A stretch of 64,000 nt of DNA. Source: Archegozetes longisetosus (Eukaryota; Arthropoda; Arachnida; Sarcoptiformes; Trhypochthoniidae). Below the pieces are notes generated by a model. The model saw only the letters and a program-made list of their open reading frames with translations, did not search any database and had not been told where the DNA came from. Shown piece by piece: positions 29,301 to 41,600 of the stretch. Made by a program: the position numbers and the translations under genes. How positions within the stretch are numbered: the stretch's first letter is position 1; every line of letters starts with the position of its first letter. The DNA lies in NCBI GenBank assembly GCA_018873245.2, contig JAEMBT020000008.1, positions 9,330,238 to 9,394,237 on the forward strand, read 5' to 3'.

Positions 29301-32300
29301 TCAAAAGTAGTGGAGCCAAACAAAAAGTTATGGTTATAGTTCTATTTCAATTGAAGGCTTGAGTTTGTCATTTAAAACTAATATTTTTGTACTATTAACA
29401 ATTGAGAATTGATTTCCTTATTTTGGATATTTATAATAATAAAACTATTAATTGGACTGGAATGCAGGTATTGTGAAAAATGCATTTGTGACTAGTATGA
29501 AAAATAGAAAACATCTTATCTGCGAGACTGTGTTTAAAGTAAAATTAATTATACGACTATTTATAATAAGAAGCATTTTATGGTAAAAGCAATACGTGAA
29601 CAAATATTTAAATGTGAAAAGCCGAAAATAAATTGCGGTCAACGCTCGAGCTAAAAGTGCAATAATAGCATTAAAAGTAATTAATTATCGGGAATAATAA
29701 ACATTTTCAATCGCTTGTTTCAACCCTTTTAAGCTATAATAATGCAATGATAGAGGCAATTGTAGGCTAAAAATAGTGATTTATATTTATTTATTCGGCT
29801 CTTCTTCTCAACACTCTATCTATGAGTTGAGTCCTGTTTACTTCTTTTTCACCTCTATCTCTATCTCTTAAATAACTTTAAGCCTTATTTTTCTCGTTAA
29901 ACTACTTCTTAAGGCTTTTCAATACGATTTGTTAATTGAATATAATTTGCTAATTGAAAAGCAATTTTATTGATTAAAATGTAATTTAGTTTTAATCTTA
30001 ATTATGTAATGTATGGAAAGTTTTGCAAGCAATTAATTTGATTAGTGAGTGTTTGAACTGCAAATTTGCGACTTATTAAATTATGTTATCATATACTCCC
30101 CAATCACTAGAAATCTGTTGATTATAACTCCAGTTCACTTTATTGGCATAGTGTGCATAGTTTGCCAACCAAATAGTTTTTAGCTCGTACTTCACTATAT
30201 TCCACTTTGTTATAGAGAGAGAGAGAGATAGTCGACTGTTTGTGCCATTAAACTGAAAATAACTAACTGTTCAATTGATGGATAGATAGCTGGATAAGAA
30301 GAAAAGTTAGGATTAAAGAGAACAAAATCTAAATATGAATATAGAATAGTTAGAGAGAGAGAGAGAGAGAGAATATTTTTTTATAAACTTATAAGTTGAT
30401 TGGGGCGACAGAATATGGTTTTAGAGATTCCAAAACGGGATATCACACTCTAATGCTAATAATATTCAGTTCTTATGCATTGCTCTCTCTGTATAATCAA
30501 TTATATATTTGTGTAGATTTTCCATGACTGAAAACATTAACTTTTAATATATGCTATCCTTTTCTCAAGCGCTTTTATTTGTTATTGTAATCTATTTCCT
30601 AATTAGTAATAATTTAGGCTTAAATTTATTTATACGGAATAAAATTTGTCAGTTAAGCAATAAATATATGAATATATGATATAAAGAAAGAGGTTATAGT
30701 TGTTTCTCTTTCTTCCTTTCAAATGAATGTTTCAAACAAAATATGTGAACACTCAACCAGTTAAAACACCACTAAATATTTAGCTTGAAGTGCCAAAAAA
30801 CATTTCAACAATCTTCTACCAAGGTTCACCCACCTACTCTCTGGTGTCAACTTTTTCTCTCAATTCCTAGATCTTGCCTTCAATGTGAATAACTTCAATA
30901 TTGATGTGTTTTTAGTAATTAAATTGTTTAAAAGATATTTCTCTGTTTTATCTTATATTTAGCTGTTATTTAGCTGTTATTTAGTCTGATATTTAGCTGT
31001 TGGGGTCAAATATGATAATTAATTTGTTGAGAGAATATGATAGTTAACTTGTGCGGTGCAATATTAATGACTCCTCATATTTGCTTGACATAAATGAAGC
31101 TCAATTTTTCCATTGATCACACATAAATCTTATGTGGTTTTTTATATTTCATTGCCAAACTGTCTATTAAGAGTTAATAATTAGTATTAAAATTATGTTT
31201 ATCACGCTTGAACAGCTTTCGAAATGATTTCTAGTTTAGATTTGGTTGAAATTGGTTTTCAATAAGTTTCTATAGCATTACAAACAGATGAATGCTTATA
31301 AAATCAATCCTAATATGTGTAGAGAAGTATAGCGATAAACCCATCGAAACAACAATCTATAAATAGACAAATTTAATATTTCATTCAACACACAATTACT
31401 TTAGCATTGCTGGTTTTAGTAATACAAAAAATTGTTCTCAGCTAGGTAGCCAATTTATTAATTGTCATACTTTTCGGCTAGTAAATACTCAATTGTAAGA
31501 ATCGGGTCAACTTTTGATCGAAGTGATGCACTAAAACTTGAGGCTTTGGCGACAAATAATTGCAATCAGACTTATCGAACTAAATAAATATCTAGTGAGA
31601 GATCTGCTATTAAAAAATAGATATTTCATAGAACATGTTAATTGTGTACTGATGAAGCGGACATATAAACTATTCTTGATAGTGATCTCAGCTCATCAAA
31701 CACGGACTTGATTTACATTTCAATTCTTTTAATTCGCTAATCGCTTACATCACACAAAAATCAGTTCAACTTTACATCAAAACCAATCATAATAATTCCT
31801 CTTCGGCCTAATATGAATCACGAGATAAGGAGAAAATTGATTTTTTTTATCCAACTCAAAACTCCTTTTCCTGCCGAACGAGAGGGGACACAAAGAGAAT
31901 AGTAGAGAAAAAAGTTTGAGAGGAATTTGGCACATAATTATTGCGTTTTTATATAGAAATACATGATTTAAAAAAGGTTGAGTTGGGAGAAAAGCGTTTT
32001 TTCGCTGAATCGCTAACTGATTTTTAGTTGGACTAGTTCGGGGTCGGAGTTTATTGGCTAGGCTAGCTCGGGGTCGGAGTTTATAGATCTTGGATTAGAG
32101 GGAGAGAAGTTTGGTGTAACAGTAAAGTATTTTCTCTGATGGAAAAAGGTAATTTGCAGTCCTTTTCAACTATACATAGAATATATTTCACAGCCAACAC
32201 TGGTTTAGGTTCAGTTCAAGGCCCTTAGCAACAGGAGTGCAGCCACTCATTCATTGGTTACGTTTAGATATTATGTCAAAAGTTATGTTTCCTAAGCTTT

Positions 32301-35300
32301 CTGTCTGTAAATGGTTTTCCTGGTGTAACCGTATAAATCATAGCTTTCTAACACTAGTACTTATGCCTTTCTTACAGTTGTAGGACCTAAGTCTTGGCTG
32401 TAAACAGCTGTTGTTTAGGTCTTATTTTCACCGCAAGGACATAAGTTATAGCTATGCACAGCAGGCACTTATGCCTCTGCGAGCTATCTATCTATATAGA
32501 AAGTACTAACACTTATGTATTTATTTATAATTTCTATTTCGACAAGTTTTCTGTTTTAACTAATTTAATGTTTTTCTTAATCTTTTCAGCCCTTTATTTA
32601 TTGCTTCTTTAGCTTTTCTCTTGTATATGAATTTTTTTCTAGACATCTCTCACTTAGAATCATTAAATAATTAGTTTTATAACTAATGGTTTGTGTGTTT
32701 TTTGGGTTTAAACGTTTTTTTCTGATCTGGTTTGATGAGAATAAGCACAGCTTCTCGTGAAAACTATCATCAGTTGAGTTGTCTACTTCTCTGCTTTTTA
32801 TTTGTTTGCCGATAAATACAATTTTTGCTAAAAGGGGAAACTTCCGTATTGAGCTATGGCTTCATTCATGCAGGCTTCGCGTGAAAGTAGTGAAAAATGA
32901 TATCTAATCGTACAAAACAAAGTATTCGTTTCACCAATTTCTTATGTTTCCACTATTTGTCTAATGAGAAAACGCTTTTTCGACTTATTTCACAATTAAA
33001 TGACTCGTAATTTATACGAATAAAAACTTTTATTGTGCTCTCTTATGCCATAAATAATCTGTTACTATGGGTCGGGCCATAAAGTCTGTGTTTGAAAAGT
33101 GAGTTTGGGACAAGTTTTGACGTGAGATGAAAAACGTTTTCCAGTCAGTTGTTAATTCTGATTTTACGATAATTTTCTTGTTATCTAATCATTCGCTTAA
33201 TGTTTTGAGTCTGTTGTTCTTCTAATTTTGTAGGTTTTGGTTGCGAGAGAGAGAGAGCGTTTTTCAAAATACCCTTAGCTGCAAAAATCGATATAAACAC
33301 ATATACATCACTTGTATTATTGATTAGATAAGTTAAGAGTAGAAAATATTAAAAGTTTTTCCAATATTTACTGTGATTTATAATTAGATGAGTAGTTGGA
33401 AGAAGAAGATAAACGAATAGAGAAAGTTGAGGTACTTATCCCGTTCTAGCAACAAACAATTTAGTTGCATTACATTGATATCTCAGTCTAATTTAGTTAA
33501 GACGAGCAAATTTTCTAACTTTTCAGAGGTCTCTCACTGACTGACTGGCAAGATTATTTTATTGAATTTTGTCAATTTGCCTAAAAGTGATGTGCGGAAA
33601 ATGATTGAAGCCTAACGGCATAGAGATAATGATAAACATACTATAGAAAAGTGAATTTTAATTATAATACAAGTTCTATCAGTGCTATATCTCCTGCATT
33701 CCTCCCCAAATGATTCAATGATTGTTATATAACTAAATAAACTGATTCTCCAACATTAAATTGATTTACATTTGGCGCTTGATTCAAATTTGCATAACTT
33801 TTCAATTTTGTCATAGGTTTTCACGCTTTGCACATGTAATTAAGATTTTTGATTAGCAATTTTGATTCTAATTTTTCACTCTTATTATGAGGAAAGGGAG
33901 AGAAAATCTTTTTTGTTAATTGATTTTTTTGCTCAGCTACAAAAATAGCTATGGAGATGACTTTTACGTTAACTTTTCAATCAGTTAAGTATTTTAAATA
34001 GATTTGAAAACTGATTAAGCGTGAAGTTTACGACACTTAGTTAATGTTTCAATTAATTAAATCTGATAACTACAGCAAAATCCACAAAAATATGTCAAAC
34101 TGAGGAAATGCCTAGCAAAATACTTGAGTTTTGCCTTTGAAAAAACGTTGTTTACTTCTGCTACCACAAAGTTCTACATTTCTTCTGCATCTAACAACAA
34201 TTGTAAACTTTGAGGACAGAATAAAAGTCAAACTTTTTCAGAAAATAATCCTTTGCAAATGTTTATATAAGTAAATCAACTTTGAAGTCAAATCAGCCAA
34301 AACCTGATGATAGGGTGTGTTCTGTTTTATAATGTTTTTTAAAAATAAAGAAAAATAGAGTAAAGGACTGGAGAGAGAGAGAGAGAGATGGCAAAACTGG
34401 TATCTCTAGTGATCTAATGCTTGATCTAATGCCAAAAGCTGTTATTGCAGCGAGCAAAATAAGTCTTATTTGTGTGTTGTGTGAAATTTATCATCATTTA
34501 TTCATTGGTATGGCTTTCGAGCCAGTTTGAGACAATTATAAATACAGTATTTATGCAGAAAAGGGTTAAGCCTTTGCCTTATTGTGCACTCTTAAAACAT
34601 TGCGTTTTGATGCACTCTTTTGTTGTAATTAATTGACGCATTAATTATAACTTATTTCTTCAGAAGACCAGCCATCAAATTAAATCTCTTAACGTTAAAT
34701 CTATGTAATGTTTTAGGCTATTGTTTAATGGTTATGTGAGAGAGAGGATGGCTCAGATACAAAGCAAGAGATTATGTTTTGCACTGTTTTATAAGATTTT
34801 TGCAAAATAAAAAGATCACAAAGAGATGACTTATTTAGAAGTTTTCGAAACCACAAAATTGCATTGAGTCACGAATTGTGATAAAACAGTCTGATTCGGA
34901 CACGCTCCAATGTTGGAGAATAGCAATCAATGGAAAAGAGCGCACAAGTCTCATTTTTAAATTGATCGCCTCAGTTAAATCATCCACAGAAAAGTCCAAC
35001 AAATTTTGCTTAATTTGCCATCAATTTCCTGTTATATTATCTCCAAATTTGCGTTTAACTCATCCATCAAACTATTAGACACTAAAAGATTTTTATTTGT
35101 CTTAAACCTTAAACCTTAAGAGAAACTCTTTTACGGGCAGATGGGTTTTGGTCATCACTTAACTTATTCGACATGAAAGTGTTGAACCCGGACTCACATC
35201 GAGCCCACTTTTAGTGTTAAACCTCATCACGCTATTTGCCAATCAGTCCCATTGCTGATATCCCAAACGTATGAGTTATTATTTATAAGCCAGTGGTTCG

Positions 35301-38300
35301 CAAACGTTTTTCTCTCCTCGACCCAATTGCATGCGATTGCTATCGAAACTAACCTAAGGTTGAATTAACAGTCCAGTAATAGGAAGATGTATGATATGGA
35401 GCATATGGAGCATTAAACAATTTATTTTTATAGCTTCCTATTAACTATCTTATACAATGCTAGTCAGGACGAGATGTTTTTTTGGCAAAATATATAATCA
35501 AATAATAGCCTTGTTATTGTTTTTCCATTTAATTGTTAAATCACGACTCATTGTTTTGGGGCTTTTCAAACTTGACGCATTACTGCATAAATCACTTTGA
35601 ATATGAGTCGCACCTTAGTATTGCTTTTTCTCACTCTTCTCCCCTAACTTCCACTTTAACTATCTGTCCATCGCTCCGAACTTTGCTATTAGTTATTATT
35701 TGAATTGCTCTCAAAGTTTGTTCTGTTTTCAATTTGGTATGAATTACAATATTTACTGCGCAAATAATAATAAATGTTTTTTCAAATAATAATAAAAAAT
35801 GTTTTTTCAAATTTTATCCTTATCAAACTTGTTCGTATGAACAGTTAGTTCAATCTTTTTTCTGTTAATCACAACTTATTTATTGATTCATTTTCCCATA
35901 AACTTAAATATATGTCTCTTCTCATTCCCTACTTTGTTCATATTTTTCAGTAGATTTCAAAGTTTTCTTATTTATTAGAACTGGAGAAATATTTTGCTAT
36001 TTTCATGAATAACTTGATGTCAAATATGGAAAATGTTATGCTGTCCTGATTTCCATATTTGAAAATTTGACAAAAAACATCTTATTGTTGTGGAAATAGC
36101 GTCAAAAGCAATGGACTCAATGAGAGAAAGAAGAGATTTAAATATAGAGATATGTTTGAAATGAATTTTTGTTCACAGAACGTATTTTCAATCCAATTAT
36201 TAAACCTGTGAATTTTGGACCTTTTCTCTGGTTTAATAGCTTTTATCATTGACGTCATTGCGGTATTATTTTTCTGTTTATCAAAAAGCTGTCGCTTTTT
36301 GTGATCAATTATTTCTAGAATACTCTCATTATTGTTGATAAGTTTACAAATATCTGAAATGATTTAGTATTGAAATCTCTAAAGTGAGTCTAAAAACAGT
36401 TGTAAAACGATACGAAAAGGTTTAGTAGTGCTATACTTTGGTCGGAAATGAAAATATGCTGCAGTTCACATTTATATTGTAGTTCACATTTATTACAGTT
36501 CACACTCGTTTTCTCGAACGCATTTAGTCTTTGAGATAATAGTTTAGCTTTACAAATAATTGTAATAAACTTGAATTTTAATTTAAATAACCTAAATAAC
36601 CTCAATTTAGTTTATTTGAAAGTTTTTGTCTGTAATCAAAAACTGATTTATTGGTTAGTTGGAGAGAAACAGTGAAAACAGGTCTAAAAGTGACATATAA
36701 ATAGAGATTTGCTCACTAAACATTTGATTAGTATCGGAAATGAATTTATCCCACAGTCTTAATTATAGTAATTATGTTTTATAATAATTACAGCTAAATA
36801 GTAGTGCATTGACTCAGACACTTGGTTTAGTATAAGTGAAATTTTGTTTAGCTTTCTAATGCTTAATAAAGTTTATTATACTTATTATCAAAAGCTCTCT
36901 GAGCAAAGTTTACAAACTATAAATGATAAGCGAATAAAATAACACGTTTTTATTACTTATGTATGAGCTTTTTCTTATTCTTATGTCAATTGTGCTCAAC
37001 TTTACAAAAGTATAGTTGTTTCTAATGTCAACTATTTCAGTTCTGTTTTTAAATTTAAATCTACTCTAAAATTTTTTTACTTAACTTCTCAAACAAAACT
37101 AATTTCAGTTATTCTCAGAATTTCACTGAAAATATATCACAAAAGAGTATACATTAGATAAATAGACGTTTTTTGGCTTAGATTAAAGTCCAATTTCTTA
37201 TTGGATTTAATGTTTGCAAAAAAATGAATAATTTATTTGATGACTATGTTTGGGCAAAAAGAATGAGTTCTCCCATAAGATAAATATTGAGATATCAACT
37301 GAACGATCATTTTCCCCAAATCTTTGATCTAATTATTAGTTTCAGTTTCGAATAGAAATAATGTTTTTTCATGTAATAGTACTCGAATCTTATGAATAAA
37401 ATATTTTTCTATTTGAATTAGTGGTCACAATCATCTGAAATCTAGTTTTTCTAAAAGTAGTTTTGTTGCCATTACAAACATTTGATTATTTAGTCGTGAA
37501 TAAAACTATTCAAATGATAGGATATTAGATGAATCAGTGGAGAATCAATGGAGAATCAGTACAGAATCGGTGCAGGATAGCGGCCCCAAATGCACTACAC
37601 TCTAATTTGAAGTCAAGCTAAACATAAACACTGCTATGAAACCGTTTATTCAAACAGATAAAGACAAGGGAGGAATTAATATAACTAATTGTTCAGTAAA
37701 TGTAATCTCAATTTTAAATTTGATTGTTTCATATCTAGCTAAAATTAAATGGTAATTAGCTGTTAGTTTATTGATCAATGTGTAGCTCGCATACTAAGAC
37801 TAAAAATGTAGCATTTCATAGCTCTATTATAGTAATTATAATCTAATTGGGGCCTAACCTCATCCATAATCCTTTATATATTTACGAATTACTAATAACT
37901 TGTATGGAAAACTTTGCAAAACTAATTCAAATTATCTTCTCAAGACTGCAATTGAAATATTTTTGCTTAACTTTGTAGAAAATTTAATTTGGATTAAAGT
38001 TGTTTTTTATGCATTTGAAAAAACGTTTTCCCGAAAAGTGAATTATTGTTTTATAGTATGAAAGCTTGATTCAGGAATGGTTTTCAGGAATGGTTTTCAA
38101 GATTCAAATTATTCATTTCCTTTATTTTCCAGACTTTTCACTTAAGCAAATTTCAATTAAACTTATTCTCAATTCTAAGATGAATGTGAAGAAAAAAATA
38201 TTTATTATTTGACACTTTTTCAGCTCAAGTGGAAAATTAGGTTTAATTCAATTGATTTCTTTCTGAAGGTTTTACTGACAATAAATAAGAAAAAATGTTT

Positions 38301-38590
38301 TGTCTAAACAATAAAGTAATGCAATAAACCATTTGTCAACTGAATTGACCAAAAAATCTGGTTATGACTTATGAGAAGTTAGGTTAAACAGTGGAAAGAT
38401 AGGAATGGATTCTAAGAGTGTTTCAATGGGTGATCACAAATTAGATTGCATTTGGGACATCGAGTGTAGTATTGAATAGCAGTGTAACAGATATGTTAGT
38501 AATATTTAATAATATTTTTAATGATTCATTACTATATCGGGGACTAGCTTATTGTTAAATATTTCTGTCTATTGTATATTATTTTTCTCT

Positions 38591-38622
<32 letters not shown>

Positions 38623-41600
38623 ATGTTTGCCTAAAAAACTAGACAACAAAGTGATTCATTGCTTTAACATTTTATCTGAGCCTTTTTTCTGCTCTCCACG
38701 TTCTAACACTTATCGCATATTCACTCTTATAAACAATTCAGTATTAGGTTAGGCATCGATTGAATATGCTTTGTGCACTTCTAGTTATTTTCTATGGTAA
38801 TTAAAACGTAATATCCTTTGGTTGTTCAGTAGAAATTACTCATAACTAGAGATCAATAATCTCTCAATCACATTAGTCTAAGAGTGAATATTCGGTCTAA
38901 GAGTGAATATTCTAGTCTAAAAGTGGATATTCTTTACACAATTTCTGCTAATTACTCAAACATAGACTTTCAGTATTTAGCCATCAGCTCATTTACTGCC
39001 AAAAATATACTCAAAGATACATTTGGTTTAAAAATATAACTAATCGATATGTTATAAACTGTTTAATTACAGTATCAAATAAGAGCCTTTCCTATCTTTA
39101 ACAGTTCATAAACTTGTGAAAAGTTTAGAAGAGTTTAGAAGAGTTGAAAAAAGTTTAGAAGAGTTGAAAAAAGTTTAGAAGAGTTGAAAAAAGTTTAGAA
39201 GAGTTGAAAAAAGCTATCAATAAAAGTTAAAATAGTTGAATAGATTCCAACCCGTTTAGTGAAATATTGATACCGAATTGTGCGCCACAATATCTCTAAT
39301 TTGTTATCCTTTCATATCTAGTTCAGTGCACTTTCGCATACACTGTTCATATGCACTCTTTTGCTGTATATAAGAGTCAATAACACATTAAAACGCATCA
39401 AATTTCTATCAGTTTTAAGCACTTAGTTTCATATCTCTACTAAATATATTGTTTTATGGCTCCTGAAAATGTATTAATTTATTACTATATTATTGAGTCA
39501 TATTTTATGCTTATTTCTGTATTTGTCTAATAAATGACTAATGAAATGAAGAGCTAAAAGACCTAAATCTGATTATTATATATTTTTGTTTGCTATCCTA
39601 TTAAATGGTAGCTAATTAATTATAAAGTTTGCTTCTAACGAAATATCAACTTTTTTTTAAACAACTAGTTCCCAAATATTCAGACAAAATAATAAAATGA
39701 ATGTTTAAATTGATGGTATTTCATACTTTTAAACTACTTTTTTTCTGAATGTGATTTTTTTGTAATTACTTTTTAAGCCATTAGTTTGTGTTTTAAGTGT
39801 TTTCCTCATTCTGGTAGTCAATAAAAATGGCTCCAAAATGCTGTTAAAAACATGTAATTTTTTTCTTCTTAAACTTTGAGCTGAGCATAATTATTGTTTT
39901 ACTGAATTAAACTGAAGAAAAAGAGCTTTTTTTTTACTAAAAACAACGTTAAACTTACAATTTGGTTAATCGTATATAAAACCCTTGAACTTGTTTACGA
40001 CTTATTCTTAAATCCTTAACTCAGTTCATATTAAAGACAATTTTTGAATGTGTGGAAAATTTTGCAACAAACGATAAAAATTCTAGTATCAGGCTATTAT
40101 TATCCTCTCTTCAGCTCAAATATTATCGCAAAAACCGGAGAATGTCCCCTATTGCAAAACTGTAGATAACTTATTAAGCGATAATTTAATTCAATTCTCT
40201 GTACTTTCTAATCATGATTAAAGTTTACTAAACTATTACAACAAATAAGAAAATTGAAAAATTCAAAAGATTAAACTATGTTCTTACTCGCCCATCACTA
40301 ATTAATTGCATAGCGTTGAAGCTATGAATAAATGAATCTGATTAGTGATGGGCTATTAAGTATGCAAAACATTGAGAAAGTAATAAATTGAATGCTTGGA
40401 GACAAAAAATAGAAATAAGTTGAACTAAATTGTTGTTGTTTTTACGAACAGAGTCATAATGCGGACATTTTTGATGATGGTGTGACCCGAATAATATCAT
40501 GTCATCCTAACTATAAGGACCCATTCGTTCGGACTCACAATTTCATACTTCGAGGCGACGGACCGCTCTCTTATCCCACCCGACAATACATCGCTATTAT
40601 GGTATGATTTGATCTATTAATCAATGTTCTCATTACGGTCAGTTCTCGCAATCAAGTTTTCAGACTTAGTTATAAAGATAATTAATTTTTGCTCAAACTC
40701 TATTTGAAGTGAGCTAATAATTAAAACGAAACTATCGTCTACTAAAGTGTTTAAACTTATAAAATGACTGAATTTTTAGCATTAGTCCAATGAAAATTTG
40801 GCCGATATTATCGCATTTGATTTGTTTGAATCAAAGTTAATCATAACTTGGTTTGACTTGATTTATTAATCCATAAAAGGGATTCGAAGTAATACAAATG
40901 CAAATCATAAATAGGACGTGATTCAACTTTAAATTTGTTTCTTCGTCCTAAACGTGTTTTTCATTTTGAAACTTATTTTCTTTCTTTAGCTCTCATTCAG
41001 ATCATAATAAATAATTCTTAAGAAAATAATGAACGGATAGAATCTGTCGGAAAAATAGTGATTTTTCTTTTAAAACTTTTGTCACCGAGAATAACATGAA
41101 TTTGTTTTAAGAACAAGTCCCGAATCTATGACTCAGGCCATGGATTCTAAACTTATGAAGAGTTAGATTTTCGAGAAGCTGATAAAAATGTGCTTAGCGT
41201 TTGAATTTCTCTCTTTTCTATTATTTGATTTTGATTTGATTAAAAAAGTGACAAAAACTGGTGGTTTTTGTGTTGAAACTAAACACAAAAGTTATTTAAG
41301 TGACACAATGCGGGCCTGTCCTTCAAAAGCATTCACTTTTAGATATATTTTTGATTCTATTCTAGAGATACAAATATTTACTATTATTTAAGGTTGAGGT
41401 TCAATCAAAAGTATTTCAGTTTTGGGCTAAAAAATAAATTGTTGGCAACTTATCTCAAAGGCTGAGTCAGTCAATTCTTTTTTAATTCAGTTTTAAATTG
41501 TTTCTCACTCAATGACACTTTGGTTGAAAAAGTTGTCAAACCTGGAGTTCAGTCCTAAGCATTTGCTTTATGTTTGACTTTATTTTTGTGTTCACTTTTG

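Larger units (their letters stand above)
26366..40451 (+). other. Sestrin intron 1 (14.1 kb)
   Basis: The intron runs from GTGAGT to AACAG. It holds a pogo-type MITE (27971-28113), GA and AC microsatellites, small tandem repeats, a possible hAT relic (34860-35650), an AAGTTTAGAAGAG minisatellite (39117-39213) and a hairpin (40290-40353). I found no convincing extra coding exon, though a short phase-0 one could be missed. Confidence 0.7.
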
